Below are positions 49,397-58,379 of a DNA stretch of 64,000 nucleotides, one piece after another (the first letter of the stretch is position 1; each line of letters begins with the position of its first letter). The notes under the pieces were generated by a model that was not told the origin of the DNA, did not search any database, and was given only the letters and a program-made list of their open reading frames with translations. Made by a program: the position numbers and the translations under genes. The stretch is from Qipengyuania nanhaisediminis (GTDB taxonomy: Bacteria > Pseudomonadota > Alphaproteobacteria > Sphingomonadales > Sphingomonadaceae): contig NZ_FOWZ01000003.1 of NCBI RefSeq assembly GCF_900115585.1, positions 372,001 to 436,000 on the forward strand, written 5' to 3'.

Positions 49397-49840
49397 GTGG
49401 AGGTGCTGATGATGCAGATGGATTGCGACGAATTGGCCGATGCCATTTTTGTCAAACTGTTTCGTGTGTGGAGCGCAGCCCGGGAAACCGAAACCAACCC
49501 TCTTTCGGCCACTTTCAACGTCGCAAAAACCTATGGCCTTCCTGACCATGCGGCACCGGCATGCTCCAGCCTGTTTGAGCTTGTCGAAAGCGAACTGGAG
49601 CGCCCACTTGTCCCAGAATGCTGTTGCAGTCGGAATTTTTCAAGCGATGAGAATGCGTTGCTGGGTGTGCTTGCAGCCGCGAATGCTGTGGGATCGATCC
49701 GGGCAAGCAGACAAATTCCACATGGATTATCAGGTGCCATTTGTTGGGCGGCCTTGGCGGTGAGGGATAGTTTGGGCATTCGCCCGGTCACGTTCCACGT
49801 TGGCGAAGCATGTCCATTCGCTATGGCTGAACAAGCCTGA
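49397..49840 (+). CDS. Hypothetical protein divergent from the receptor
   Basis: This ORF of 147 residues (or 143 from the ATG at 49409) contains a helical first part (DELADAIFVKLFRVWSAARETE), a REP-derived segment (SLFELVES) and a Cys-rich patch PECCCSRNF. No family is recognised. A start near the Fur-like palindrome suggests divergent control with the receptor. Its coding status is uncertain because a REP element contributes part of the frame. Confidence 0.4.
   Translation: MEVLMMQMDCDELADAIFVKLFRVWSAARETETNPLSATFNVAKTYGLPDHAAPACSSLFELVESELERPLVPECCCSRNFSSDENALLGVLAAANAVGSIRASRQIPHGLSGAICWAALAVRDSLGIRPVTFHVGEACPFAMAEQA
49566..49585 (+). repeat. REP-like sequence
   Basis: CTGTTTGAGCTTGTCGAAAG is related to the CTTTCGACAAGCTCAGG class of REP sequences and lies within the hypothetical ORF divergent from the receptor. 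Confidence 0.5.
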
Positions 49841-50206
49841 GAATGCTTGCGAAGCTATGGATTGAGTCTCGATTTTCTGAAGGGTTGCATTCTTGGCCGA
49901 CAATTACCGTTAGGGGCACTTGGCGTGATTCGCGCGAAACCCGGCAACGCTGGCAGGGAAATCCGTCGCTGCCGTCGCAAATTCGCGCGCGACAGTCACA
50001 AAATCGCATCGATCAGGAAGATTCTCAGAACCAGGGCCAACCGAGCGGTTTGTCCGTAGAGGTTTCGGACCGTCCATAGACGTCTCAAATCGTGCAAATC
50101 GTTGAAGAATTGCTCGAATTCCAACTAAACCAGGCCCTTGCGCCTTTCAGAAAAGTTCTCACTATGTTCCGTAGAGGGGCTGCCAATGTCAAAATGAGAA
50201 GGCTCA
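49841..50206. other. Intergenic interval in the right part of the element
   Basis: No gene is supported in these roughly 365 bases. Frames of 60-85 codons occur, but none has a family likeness or a ribosome binding site. The composition is lower in GC than in core regions. The promoter for the two small HTH genes probably lies near its right end. Confidence 0.5.
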
Positions 50207-50413
50207 ATGTCCAATACAGAACGCATCATCCGCTTGAAGACAGTGCTCGACCGCACCGGTCTTTCCCGCTCCACCATCTACCGCAAGATCGCCGAGGGCA
50301 CATTCCCGTCTCAGGTAAAGATCAGCGTACATGGCGCAGGATGGCGTGAATCAGCCATCAATCGCTGGATCGCCGATCCCGCTCACTATCGTGAAGAGGA
50401 ACCGGCGGAATGA
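50207..50413 (+). CDS. AlpA-family DNA-binding protein
   Basis: This 68-residue MerR-like HTH protein has the AlpA pattern IIRLKTVLDRTGLSRSTIYRKIAEGTFPS, then WRESAINRWIADP. AlpA proteins regulate integrase genes or act as excisionases of P4-like elements. It lies close to the right attachment site and overlaps the next HTH gene by 4 bases, so the two probably form a directionality or regulatory unit for the element. Confidence 0.85.
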   Translation: MSNTERIIRLKTVLDRTGLSRSTIYRKIAEGTFPSQVKISVHGAGWRESAINRWIADPAHYREEEPAE

Positions 50414-50604
50414 GCGGCCCTCAACCTGTCGAGCCGATCTGCGTCCGGGTTAATGATGCCGCCCGCATGATTGGGGTCGGGCGCACGAAACTCTATGAGT
50501 TGATCTCCAGTGGAGAACTCGAATCCATCAAGATTGGCAAGGCAACGCGCATCACGACAGCCAGTCTGCATAGGCTGGTGAAGCGGCATCGAGCATTGAA
50601 CTGA
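50410..50604 (+). CDS. Excisionase-family helix-turn-helix protein
   Basis: This 64-residue winged HTH protein of the excisionase/MerR superfamily has CVRVNDAARMIGVGRTKLYELISSGELESIKIGKATRI. It starts within the AlpA-like gene's stop (ATGA), so the two are co-translated. A role as recombination directionality factor is the usual function of such proteins near an att site. Confidence 0.85.
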   Translation: MSGPQPVEPICVRVNDAARMIGVGRTKLYELISSGELESIKIGKATRITTASLHRLVKRHRALN

Positions 50605-50736
50605 CCTGGCCGCGAACTCGCAATTGGACAGTGTCAGAACGTGCCATTATGTTGCGATCAGGCGCTTTGCGAACCGCAGATTTATTCAGCTTTTTGGGCG
50701 AAACGCTGAACCGAACCACCGTTAAATGAACGAAAA

Positions 50737-50757
50737 TGTGGGGGAGAGTGTGGGGGA
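50737..50757 (+). repeat. TGTGGGGGA repeats near the right end, candidate arm-type sites
   Basis: Two TGTGGGGGA words at 50737 and 50749 mirror the TGTGGGGAA set by the integrase. They lie about 55 bases inside the right attachment copy, as expected for integrase arm sites. Apart from these, attR and the HTH stop, the gap 50605-50906 holds nothing supportable. Confidence 0.6.
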
Positions 50758-50808
50758 GGCCTCGCGCTCAATCCAAGAACAGGATTGATATCAAAGGGTT
50801 ATTTTTCC

Positions 50809-50835
50809 GGTTCGATTCAAGCCCTGCCACCACCG
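50809..50835 (+). other. attR: degenerate copy of the tRNA-Tyr 3' end
   Basis: GGTTCGATTCAAGCCCTG followed by CCACCACCG matches the tRNA-Tyr 3' end at 37711-37738 with two substitutions and one deletion. Beyond it the sequence is clearly core chromosome, so it marks the right boundary. Confidence 0.75.
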
Positions 50836-50906
50836 GCTCGCACCCCCCAGCAATTCATTGCGCAACTCTCTTGCGAGGCAGCTTGGCCGGGCCTAGGCAC
50901 GCGGGC

Positions 50907-52049
50907 ATGACTCAGCATATCCAGATGACCGGTCGACCCGTCATTTCCTCGACCGGATTGTTCACCCCCGCCGAAAGCATCACCAACGAAGAGCTGGTCG
51001 CCAGCTTCAACGAGTATGTGCGCCGCCACAACGAAGCAAACGCCGACGCGATCGCTTCTGGTGACATGGAGCCGTTGACCGAAAGTTCGGTCGAATTCAT
51101 CGAAAAGGCCAGCGGCATCAAGGCGCGCCATGTGATGGCGAAAGAGCCGGTTCTCGATCCCGATGTGATGGCACCGCGCTGGCCTCAGCGTTCCAACGAC
51201 GAATTGTCCATCCTCGCTGAAATCGGCGTCAAGGCGGCTCGCGACGCGCTCGAGCGGGCAGGGCGCAAGCCCGAGGACGTCGACGCGGTTCTTTGCGCAG
51301 CCTCGAATATGGAGCGCCCCTATCCGGCAATGGCGATCGAGATCCAGCAGGCGCTGGGCATCGACGGGTTCGGCTTCGACATGAATGTGGCTTGTTCTTC
51401 GGCGACCTTCGGCATCCAGACCGCCGCCGATTACATTCGCGCCGGGAACGCCAAGAGCGTGCTCGTGGTCAGCCCGGAAATCACCAGCGGCCACCTCAAC
51501 TGGCGCGATCGCGACAGCCATTTCATCTTTGGCGACGTCGCCACGGCTGTGCTGGTCGAAGATGCCGCCATCGCTCCTGCGCAGCATTGGGATATCCTGG
51601 GCACCAAGTTGAAAACGGTGTTTTCGAACAATATTCGCAACAACTTCGGCTTCCTCAACCGCGCCTACCCCGAAGATGCGGGCGGGCCGGACAAATTGTT
51701 CGTCCAGGAAGGCCGCAAGGTCTTCAAGGAAGTCGTGCCGATGGTTGCGCAGATGATCGTCGACGAAGCAGGGCGGCTTGATATCGATCCGACAGCGCTG
51801 CGCCGCCTTTGGTTGCACCAGGCGAATACGGGAATGAATCGCCTTATTGCGCATCGGGTCCTCGGCCATGAAGCGAACGAAGACGAAAGCCCCACCGTGC
51901 TCGACACCTATGGCAATACCTCAAGTGCCGGCTCGATCATCGCCTTCCACCTTCACAGCGAAGACCTGAAAGAAGGCGACACGGGCCTGATCTGCAGCTT
52001 CGGCGCAGGCTACTCTGCCGGCACCGTTTTCGTGCGCAAGGCGGGCTAG
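50907..52049 (+). CDS. 3-oxoacyl-ACP synthase III (FabH-like)
   Basis: This 380-residue thiolase-fold enzyme has catalytic Cys in NVACSSATFGIQ (about residue 159), His in WLHQANTGMN and Asn in YGNTSSAGSI. FabH-like enzymes condense acyl-CoA with malonyl-ACP to begin fatty acid synthesis; this longer variant carries inserts (EYVRRHNEANADAIASGDME) typical of a subfamily distinct from housekeeping FabH. ATG 50907 begins the family N-terminus; an open frame continues left across attR into the element, but this extension is accidental. Confidence 0.88.
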   Translation: MTQHIQMTGRPVISSTGLFTPAESITNEELVASFNEYVRRHNEANADAIASGDMEPLTESSVEFIEKASGIKARHVMAKEPVLDPDVMAPRWPQRSNDELSILAEIGVKAARDALERAGRKPEDVDAVLCAASNMERPYPAMAIEIQQALGIDGFGFDMNVACSSATFGIQTAADYIRAGNAKSVLVVSPEITSGHLNWRDRDSHFIFGDVATAVLVEDAAIAPAQHWDILGTKLKTVFSNNIRNNFGFLNRAYPEDAGGPDKLFVQEGRKVFKEVVPMVAQMIVDEAGRLDIDPTALRRLWLHQANTGMNRLIAHRVLGHEANEDESPTVLDTYGNTSSAGSIIAFHLHSEDLKEGDTGLICSFGAGYSAGTVFVRKAG

Positions 52050-52090
52050 GCGGGTTGTGAGCGGCGCGATCAGCGCCTAGGCCCACGCAC

Positions 52091-52840
52091 ATGGCAGGTG
52101 ATCTACTCGACAGCCAGGGCCGCGGCGAAGCCCAATGGGGGCTGCCCGCGATCCATCCGGAGGGCCGTAAATTCGGCATCGCAGCGCTCGGCATCTCCTT
52201 GCTGTTCGCCCTCTTCGCGTGGGAGACGTTGGCATGGCCGATGGCTTTCCTGTCGCTGGGTGTATTCGCGTTTTTCCGCGATCCCGAAAGGGTCGTCCCG
52301 CAGGACCAGAATGCGATTGTCTCACCAGCGGACGGTCGCATCGTGCAGATCACCGGGGTCAACCCGCCGCGCGAACTGGTCGTCGATGACGGTCACGGCC
52401 TTCCCTGCCTAAGCGACGAGCCGACAATCCGCGTGTCCATCTTCATGTCGGTTTTCGACGTTCATATTAACCGGACGCCCATTGCAGGCATGGTCCAGCG
52501 GCTGGTCTATGTCCCCGGCCAGTTCCTGAATGCAGAGCTCGACAAGGCGAGCGACGAGAACGAGCGGCAGCACATACTGGTAGAGCGGAGCGACGGTGTC
52601 TGCGTGGGGTTCACGCAGATTGCCGGTTTGGTCGCGCGCCGCATCGTGCCCTTCGTGAAACCGGGGGACACACTGGGCGTTGGTCAAAGAGTAGGGCTCA
52701 TACGGTTCGGCAGCCGCGTCGATGTTTACCTTCCCAAGGGAACGTCGTCGCGCGTCATGCTCGGGCAAAGGGTCGTCGCCGGGGAAACCGTCCTCGCCGA
52801 GATCGGTTCGCAGCGCCTGCTTGAAGGAGTGTCGCATTGA
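52091..52840 (+). CDS. psd: Phosphatidylserine decarboxylase proenzyme
   Basis: This 249-residue membrane-associated enzyme converts phosphatidylserine to phosphatidylethanolamine. It has [10 protein letters not shown], the DVHINRTP motif and the self-cleavage site in [11 protein letters not shown] near the C-terminus, where the Ser becomes the pyruvoyl group. One or two helices near residues 30-65 anchor it. Its 3' end overlaps the pssA start by 4 bases, coupling the two steps of PE synthesis. Confidence 0.95.
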   Translation: MAGDLLDSQGRGEAQWGLPAIHPEGRKFGIAALGISLLFALFAWETLAWPMAFLSLGVFAFFRDPERVVPQDQNAIVSPADGRIVQITGVNPPRELVVDDGHGLPCLSDEPTIRVSIFMSVFDVHINRTPIAGMVQRLVYVPGQFLNAELDKASDENERQHILVERSDGVCVGFTQIAGLVARRIVPFVKPGDTLGVGQRVGLIRFGSRVDVYLPKGTSSRVMLGQRVVAGETVLAEIGSQRLLEGVSH

Positions 52841-53679
52841 GCCTGCCCGAAGAAGCTGATCCCCATCGCCAGTATGAAGAACGCGCTCGACTGGGTCCGA
52901 AGGCCGCCGAGGACGAAAAGCCCGTAATGGGGAAGTCACGCGGACTCTCGCTGAGGGCTATGGCCCCCAACGCTATCACGGCAGCTGCGCTCTGTTCGGG
53001 GCTGACCGGGATCCGGTTCGCAATTTCCGAGCAGTGGGCGGCTGCAGCAATCGCGATCATCGTGGCAGGCCTGCTGGATGGCATGGACGGGCGTATAGCA
53101 CGCGCTCTCAATGCCCAGTCACGGTTCGGCGCAGAGCTCGACAGCCTCGCGGATTCGCTCAGCTTCGGCACCGCACCGGCGATCATCATCTATCTATGGT
53201 CCTTGTCGGCAGAGCCGCGCCTGGGCTGGTTCGCAGCCCTCGCGCTCGCAATCTGTTGCGCCTTGCGGCTGGCGCGATTCAATGCCCAGATCGACATGCA
53301 GGAGCAACCACATAAATCGCTCGGTTTCCTGACAGGGGTTCCGGCCCCGATGGGGGCAGGCCTCGCCTTCCTGCCGTTTTTCATCTGGTCTGCGACCGAC
53401 CTCGACATATTTCGGGCGCCGATCGTGGTCGGCCCGTGGCTCCTGGCAGTGGCGGTGCTGATGATTTCGAGCATGGCGACCCCGAGCTGGACCTCGTTGA
53501 GGCCGCGCCGGGGAATCAGATTGTGGGTCTTGGCCTTTGTCGGCCTGCTCTTCGCGGCCCTGCTCGTGGAGCCGTGGTGGACGCTCAGTGCTATTGGTGT
53601 CGGCTATCTCTTGCTGCTGCCATACACGTTGATGCGGTATTCTCGGATCAGGCGGCGCAGCGCACCGACTGGCGCGTAG
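52837..53679 (+). CDS. pssA: CDP-diacylglycerol-serine O-phosphatidyltransferase
   Basis: This 280-residue inner-membrane enzyme of the CDP-alcohol phosphatidyltransferase family has the motif [26 protein letters not shown], with three catalytic Asp. It makes phosphatidylserine from CDP-diacylglycerol and serine, the substrate of the preceding decarboxylase. TTG 52837 overlaps the psd stop; the conserved helices start about 25 residues later. Its 3' end overlaps the convergent 79-residue membrane protein gene by 32 bases. Confidence 0.93.
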   Translation: MSLPEEADPHRQYEERARLGPKAAEDEKPVMGKSRGLSLRAMAPNAITAAALCSGLTGIRFAISEQWAAAAIAIIVAGLLDGMDGRIARALNAQSRFGAELDSLADSLSFGTAPAIIIYLWSLSAEPRLGWFAALALAICCALRLARFNAQIDMQEQPHKSLGFLTGVPAPMGAGLAFLPFFIWSATDLDIFRAPIVVGPWLLAVAVLMISSMATPSWTSLRPRRGIRLWVLAFVGLLFAALLVEPWWTLSAIGVGYLLLLPYTLMRYSRIRRRSAPTGA

Positions 53680-53887
53680 CAGGGCGGGCGCGACCCGGGC
53701 GGGTAAATCCGCCGTGGGTGATTGCCGGACGCATTCCACTTTCGCAAAACTCGACTTCGGTCGGCAGCTTTAGGCGGCGCCGCAGCTGACCGAAAGCGGA
53801 CCACCAGCGCAGTCCGCTATCGGCGAGCACTGCCAGCGCGGCGATTGCAGCGATGGCGAAGACGGCAGTGAGGAACAGTGCGAACAT
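53648..53887 (-). CDS. Small single-pass membrane protein with SOS-box promoter
   Basis: This 79-residue protein has one N-terminal hydrophobic helix (ALFLTAVFAIAAIAALAVLA) followed by LRWWSAFGQLRRRLKL and an Arg/Pro-rich tail. GGAGGAGA sits 7 bases before the ATG. An alphaproteobacterial LexA-type box and a TTGACA -35 lie about 110 bases upstream. Small membrane proteins under LexA control in alphaproteobacteria (such as SidA in Caulobacter) inhibit cell division; sharing that role here is inference. The gene is convergent with pssA and overlaps its 3' end. Confidence 0.65.
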   Translation of the reverse strand: MFALFLTAVFAIAAIAALAVLADSGLRWWSAFGQLRRRLKLPTEVEFCESGMRPAITHGGFTRPGRARPATRQSVRCAA

Positions 53888-54240
53888 CCGATTATCTCCT
53901 CCCCGTGCCCTGTCGATAAACCTGTTGACAGACCGGGTAATTCTACGGGAAAACCCCTAATGCCCGCCGGGAGTTCCGGCGATGAGAACAATGTTCCTGT
54001 TTTGTTCTCGCCTGTCAAGCGCTTTTCGCGCCAGGATTCCCGTTTTTTGCGATGAATCGAGTCTGGCTTTCGCCGGAAAACCCCGCTAAAGGCGCGCCGT
54101 TCGCTTGAGATTCGGCCAATTCGGGCCGCTTGAAAGGGCGGGCAAATCCACATGGAAGGCGCTCATACCGGTGCCCGGCGCGGGACATACCGCACCACGG
54201 GTTCCAGCCTTCCAGAGGTACAACCGGAAAGGAAATGACC
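53888..54240. other. Divergent intergenic region between the small membrane protein and rpsB
   Basis: About 350 bases without a gene. The left half holds the LexA-type box and a leftward promoter. The right half, up to the rpsB start, should contain the rpsB promoter and leader; GC-rich inverted segments such as GGCGCGAAAAGCGCTT-like pairs are present but no known leader motif was recognised with confidence. Confidence 0.6.
53993..54007. promoter_or_regulatory. LexA-type SOS box within a leftward promoter
   Basis: GTTCCTGTTTTGTTC fits the alphaproteobacterial LexA consensus GTTC-N7-GTTC exactly. On the minus strand a perfect TTGACA (54013-54018) precedes it and an AACATT -10-like hexamer (53990-53995) overlaps it, with 17 bases between. 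A repressor bound here would block RNA polymerase toward the small membrane protein gene. A further GAAC lies 3 bases to the left. Confidence 0.7.
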
Positions 54241-54990
<750 letters not shown>

Positions 54991-55106
54991 CCGGTTTCGT
55001 GCGGCGGGAGCGCCATGCTTCCGTCACACAAGCGAACTATGCGCCGGGCCGCTGACCACAGCAGGCCCGGTGCCTACGCATTAAAGACACCAAGAAGGAA
55101 AATCTC

Positions 55107-56033
55107 ATGGCTGCATTCACTGCCGCTGACGTGAAAGCCCTGCGCGAGAAGACCGGCGCGGGCATGATGGACGCCAAGAAGGCGCTCGAAGCTGCAAACG
55201 GCGACATCGAAGCCGCTGTCGACGCTCTGCGCGCCAAGGGCCTCGCCACTGCACAGAAGAAGTCGAGCCGTACGGCGGCCGAAGGCCTCGTCGGCATCGC
55301 CGTCGAAGGCACGAAGGGCGTTGCTGTCGAAGTGAACTCGGAAACGGACTTCGTTGCCAAGAACGACCAGTTCCAGGACTTCGTGCGCAAGACCACCGAA
55401 GTTGCCCTCGGCACCGACGGCGACGATGTCGAAGCGCTCAAGAACGCTGCCTACCCGACCGGCGGAACGGTTGCCGAAAAGCTGACCAACAACGTCGCGA
55501 CCATCGGTGAAAACCAGCAGATCCGCCGCATGAAGACCGTTTCGGTCACCAACGGCGTAATCGTGCCCTACATGCATAACGCTGTCGCTCCCGACCTCGG
55601 CAAGATCGGCGTTCTGGTTGCTCTTGAAAGCGAAGGCGACAAGGCCAAGCTCGAAGAACTCGGCAAGAAGCTCGGCATGCACATCGCCGCCGCTTTCCCG
55701 CAGGCGCTGACCGCCGACGGCCTCGACGCAGAAGTGATCGAGCGCGAGCGTGCCATCGCCAAGGAAAAGGCTGCCGAAAGCGGCAAGCCCGAGAACGTCC
55801 AGGAAAAGATGGTCGAAGGCGCGGTCAACAAGTACGCCAAGGAAAACGCGCTCCTCAGCCAGATCTACGTGATCGACAACAAGACGCCGATCGCACAGGT
55901 CGTCGAACAGGCTGGCAAGGACGTCGGCGCCAAGGTCGAACTGGTGGACTACGTCCGCTTCCAGCTCGGCGAAGGCATCGAAAAGGAAGAAACCGACTTC
56001 GCGGCCGAAGTGGCTGCTGCTGTCGGCGGCTAA
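55107..56033 (+). CDS. tsf: Elongation factor Ts
   Basis: This 308-residue nucleotide exchange factor of EF-Tu has the N-terminal UBA-like segment [29 protein letters not shown], then [14 protein letters not shown] and the core domain with [11 protein letters not shown]. It regenerates EF-Tu-GTP in the cytoplasm. AAGGA before the ATG is the ribosome binding site. A strong intrinsic terminator follows the stop by 27 bases, ending the rpsB-tsf unit. Confidence 0.97.
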   Translation: MAAFTAADVKALREKTGAGMMDAKKALEAANGDIEAAVDALRAKGLATAQKKSSRTAAEGLVGIAVEGTKGVAVEVNSETDFVAKNDQFQDFVRKTTEVALGTDGDDVEALKNAAYPTGGTVAEKLTNNVATIGENQQIRRMKTVSVTNGVIVPYMHNAVAPDLGKIGVLVALESEGDKAKLEELGKKLGMHIAAAFPQALTADGLDAEVIERERAIAKEKAAESGKPENVQEKMVEGAVNKYAKENALLSQIYVIDNKTPIAQVVEQAGKDVGAKVELVDYVRFQLGEGIEKEETDFAAEVAAAVGG

Positions 56034-56059
56034 GCGCTTCCTTCCCACGGGCTAACAAG

Positions 56060-56099
56060 CGGCCGCCGGACCTCTCGGTTCGGCGGCCGTTTTGTTTTT
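56060..56099 (+). terminator. Intrinsic terminator after tsf
   Basis: CGGCCGCCG and CGGCGGCCG form a perfect 9-bp GC stem, extendable by a GA/TT step, with a loop of about 8 bases, followed by TTTTGTTTTT. Confidence 0.93.
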
Positions 56100-56109
56100 G
56101 CAGAGCGGA

Positions 56110-56907
56110 TCAGCCGAACCAGCGCCGCCTGTTTTCCGAAAGTCGCAATTTGTAGGCGGTGGCAAGGATCACCAGCAGGCCAGCTGCGATCGTCGCGTAG
56201 GCTATCGACGGTGAGGCTTGTCCCCCGGCCGAGTAAATTGCAAAGAGAGCCCACAGGAACACCAGCGCGTAGACCGGGTTTCCGCGACCTCGCCAGATCG
56301 CAAGGGAGGCGATGATCCCCCCGATCGCCACGATTGCCGCCCCGACTGCTGCTTCGGGCCAGGATGCACCCACGCCGTAAGTTTGTAGGGCGGCTGATAC
56401 ATTCACGATGGTGGCTGCGGTCAGCCAGGCGGCAAGAGCGCTGAGCGGAAGCATCACTATCCAGCGTTCCCCGACCGTGAATTCCCGGTCCAGCCGCACA
56501 AAGGTCCGGTAAATGACCAGCAGGCAGGAAAGCACACTTGCGATAATCAGGACGGACACAGCGTCCAGCCTGTTCAATTGGGTGTAGAGAGCCCACAGGC
56601 CGTTGCCGAAAAAGGCTGCTGCCGCATACCAACCGATTTTTCCAAGCAAGGCATTCGTCTTCTGGGACGGTAATGCCTGGTAGGCGGCGAACACGACCGA
56701 ACCGAAGTACAGCGGACCCCAAATGGCGAATGCCCAGCCAGCGGGCGTGATCAAGGTGCGCTCTGCATCGGAACGGCTTCCTATCGGCTCTCCCACGCCA
56801 AGGCTGGGCAGGAACGTAGAGCCGATCTGAAGGGCAACGGCCACGATGATCGCAATTCGTTGCCAGGCGCTACGTTGCGACACGAAATTCGGTGATCGAA
56901 TGGTCAT
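56110..56907 (-). CDS. TspO/MBR-like tryptophan-rich sensory family membrane protein
   Basis: This 265-residue protein has about nine hydrophobic helices and a TspO-like pattern in TPAGWAFAIWGPLYFGSVVFAAYQAL and WYAAAAFFGNGLWALYTQLNRL. It is longer than classical TspO (about 160 residues) and resembles the 'tryptophan-rich sensory protein' group of about 260-280 residues. Function is unknown, perhaps ligand or porphyrin binding. It lies antisense between tsf and pyrH, breaking the usual rpsB-tsf-pyrH run. Its ATG overlaps the stop of a tiny basic ORF (TGATG). Confidence 0.8.
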   Translation of the reverse strand: MTIRSPNFVSQRSAWQRIAIIVAVALQIGSTFLPSLGVGEPIGSRSDAERTLITPAGWAFAIWGPLYFGSVVFAAYQALPSQKTNALLGKIGWYAAAAFFGNGLWALYTQLNRLDAVSVLIIASVLSCLLVIYRTFVRLDREFTVGERWIVMLPLSALAAWLTAATIVNVSAALQTYGVGASWPEAAVGAAIVAIGGIIASLAIWRGRGNPVYALVFLWALFAIYSAGGQASPSIAYATIAAGLLVILATAYKLRLSENRRRWFG

Positions 56908-57030
56908 CAACCGGTAACGGCAGGTCGGCGGGAGCGTTCCTTGCCAGTCTTCCGAGGCTCGCCTTTCCCTTTGCGAGTCCGGCGCTTCATGGCTAAGGAC
57001 CCCCAAACCCCATAATCGAGAATATCCCGC

Positions 57031-57756
57031 ATGACCCTCCCCAAGATGAACCGCGTCCTTCTGAAGCTTTCGGGCGAGGTGTTGATGGGGGACCAGCAGT
57101 TCGGGATCGATCCGGCCTTCGTGCTGGAGCTTGCCAAGGAAGTGAAGGCAGCCAAGGATACCGGCCTTGAGATCTGCCTCGTCATCGGCGGTGGCAATAT
57201 CTTCCGCGGCATGGCAGGTGCTGCGCAGGGTATGGACCGGGCGCAGGCCGACTACATGGGCATGCTGGCGACGGTGATGAATGCACTCGCGATGCAGAGC
57301 GCGCTTGAACAGCTGGGCGTACAGACCCGCGTGCAGAGCGCGGTGCAGATGGATCAGGTCTGTGAACCGGTCATCCGGCGCCGCGCAGAGCGTCACCTCG
57401 AGAAAGGTCGTATCGTGATCTTCGCCGCCGGCGTGGGCGCACCCTATTTCACGACGGATAGTGGTGCGGCACTGCGCGCTGCAGAGATGAATTGCGACGC
57501 ATTGCTCAAGGGTACGAGCGTCGATGGCATTTACGACAGCGATCCCAAGAAGAACCCCGACGCGACGCGTTACGAAACCGTGAGTTACGGCAAGGTTCTG
57601 GCAGATGATCTGAAGGTCATGGATGCCAGCGCAGTAGCGCTCTGTCGTGACAACGATATCCCGATCGTGGTCTTCTCGATCCGCGAGAAGGGCAATGTCG
57701 CCAAGGTCCTTTCGGGCAACGGCGTACAGACCGTCGTCACCGATCATACCGCATAA
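57031..57756 (+). CDS. pyrH: UMP kinase
   Basis: This 241-residue amino-acid-kinase-fold enzyme has [23 protein letters not shown], a [34 protein letters not shown] segment and VFSIREKGN. It phosphorylates UMP to UDP and is a hexamer regulated by GTP and UTP. The start ATG at 57031 gives a normal N-terminus. It begins the pyrH-frr-uppS-cdsA-dxr-rseP-bamA transcription run, with only about 30 bases to frr. Confidence 0.96.
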   Translation: MTLPKMNRVLLKLSGEVLMGDQQFGIDPAFVLELAKEVKAAKDTGLEICLVIGGGNIFRGMAGAAQGMDRAQADYMGMLATVMNALAMQSALEQLGVQTRVQSAVQMDQVCEPVIRRRAERHLEKGRIVIFAAGVGAPYFTTDSGAALRAAEMNCDALLKGTSVDGIYDSDPKKNPDATRYETVSYGKVLADDLKVMDASAVALCRDNDIPIVVFSIREKGNVAKVLSGNGVQTVVTDHTA

Positions 57757-57785
57757 AAGAAACGAAGAGAGACGAGGAAGCCATC

Positions 57786-58343
57786 ATGGCCAAATACGAC
57801 AAAGCCGATATCGAACGCCGCATGCAGGGCGCTATCGACAGCCTGAAGGGCGATCTTTCGGGCCTGCGGACCGGCCGCGCGAACACGAGCCTTCTCGATC
57901 CTGTCGTGGTCGAAGTCTATGGCTCGATGATGCCGCTGAACCAGGTCGCGACCGTGTCCGCCCCCGAACCGCGCATGCTGAGCGTGCAGGTGTGGGACAA
58001 GGCGAACGTCACCGCAGTCGAGAAGGGCATTGCCAAGGCCAACCTCGGCCTCAATCCGATGATCGACGGGCAGAACGTTCGCCTGCCGATGCCCGATCTT
58101 ACCGAAGAACGCCGCAAGGACCTCGCCAAGCTCGCGGGCCAGTATGCAGAACAGTCCAAGATCGCTATCCGCAACGTGCGCCGCGATGGCATGGAGGCGC
58201 TCAAGGAAGACGAGAAGAAGAAGGAAATCTCCGAGGATGAGCGCAAGCGCTCCGAGGATGAGGTCCAGAAACTGACCGACAAGTACGTCGGCGAAGCCGA
58301 CCAGGCGGCCCAGGCCAAGGAAAAGGAAATCATGACGCAGTGA
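57786..58343 (+). CDS. frr: Ribosome recycling factor
   Basis: This 185-residue two-domain protein has [41 protein letters not shown] and [35 protein letters not shown]. With EF-G it splits post-termination ribosomes. It lies 29 bases after pyrH and 36 before uppS, with AGAGACGAGGAAG as ribosome binding site. Confidence 0.97.
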   Translation: MAKYDKADIERRMQGAIDSLKGDLSGLRTGRANTSLLDPVVVEVYGSMMPLNQVATVSAPEPRMLSVQVWDKANVTAVEKGIAKANLGLNPMIDGQNVRLPMPDLTEERRKDLAKLAGQYAEQSKIAIRNVRRDGMEALKEDEKKKEISEDERKRSEDEVQKLTDKYVGEADQAAQAKEKEIMTQ

Positions 58344-58379
58344 GGGCCGCAAGGTCCGCTGCCTCTCGGATGAGAACCT

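Larger units (their letters stand above)
37652..50835. mobile_element. Integrative mobilizable element at tRNA-Tyr with iron-uptake cargo
   Basis: The element runs from the tRNA-Tyr 3' end to a degenerate copy of that end at 50809-50835. It has an integrase at the left, TGTGGGG-type repeats near both ends, small HTH proteins next to the right end, a MobQ/TraA relaxase with an oriT-like site and TraC/TraD-like partners. The cargo is a TonB-dependent receptor with associated membrane proteins. No coupling protein, T4SS or replication genes are seen, so it is probably mobilizable rather than self-transmissible. The true left boundary lies within the tRNA 3' end at about 37711; the start given includes the whole tRNA. 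Confidence 0.85.

Noticed and set aside
50736-50906. N-terminal extension of the FabH-like gene across attR
   Set aside because: The extension encodes element sequence (the TGTGGGGGA repeats and attR) and is accidental; the family N-terminus begins at 50907.
53931-53936. TTGACA on the plus strand before rpsB as its promoter
   Set aside because: No acceptable -10 lies 16-18 bases downstream, and it is more than 300 bases from rpsB.
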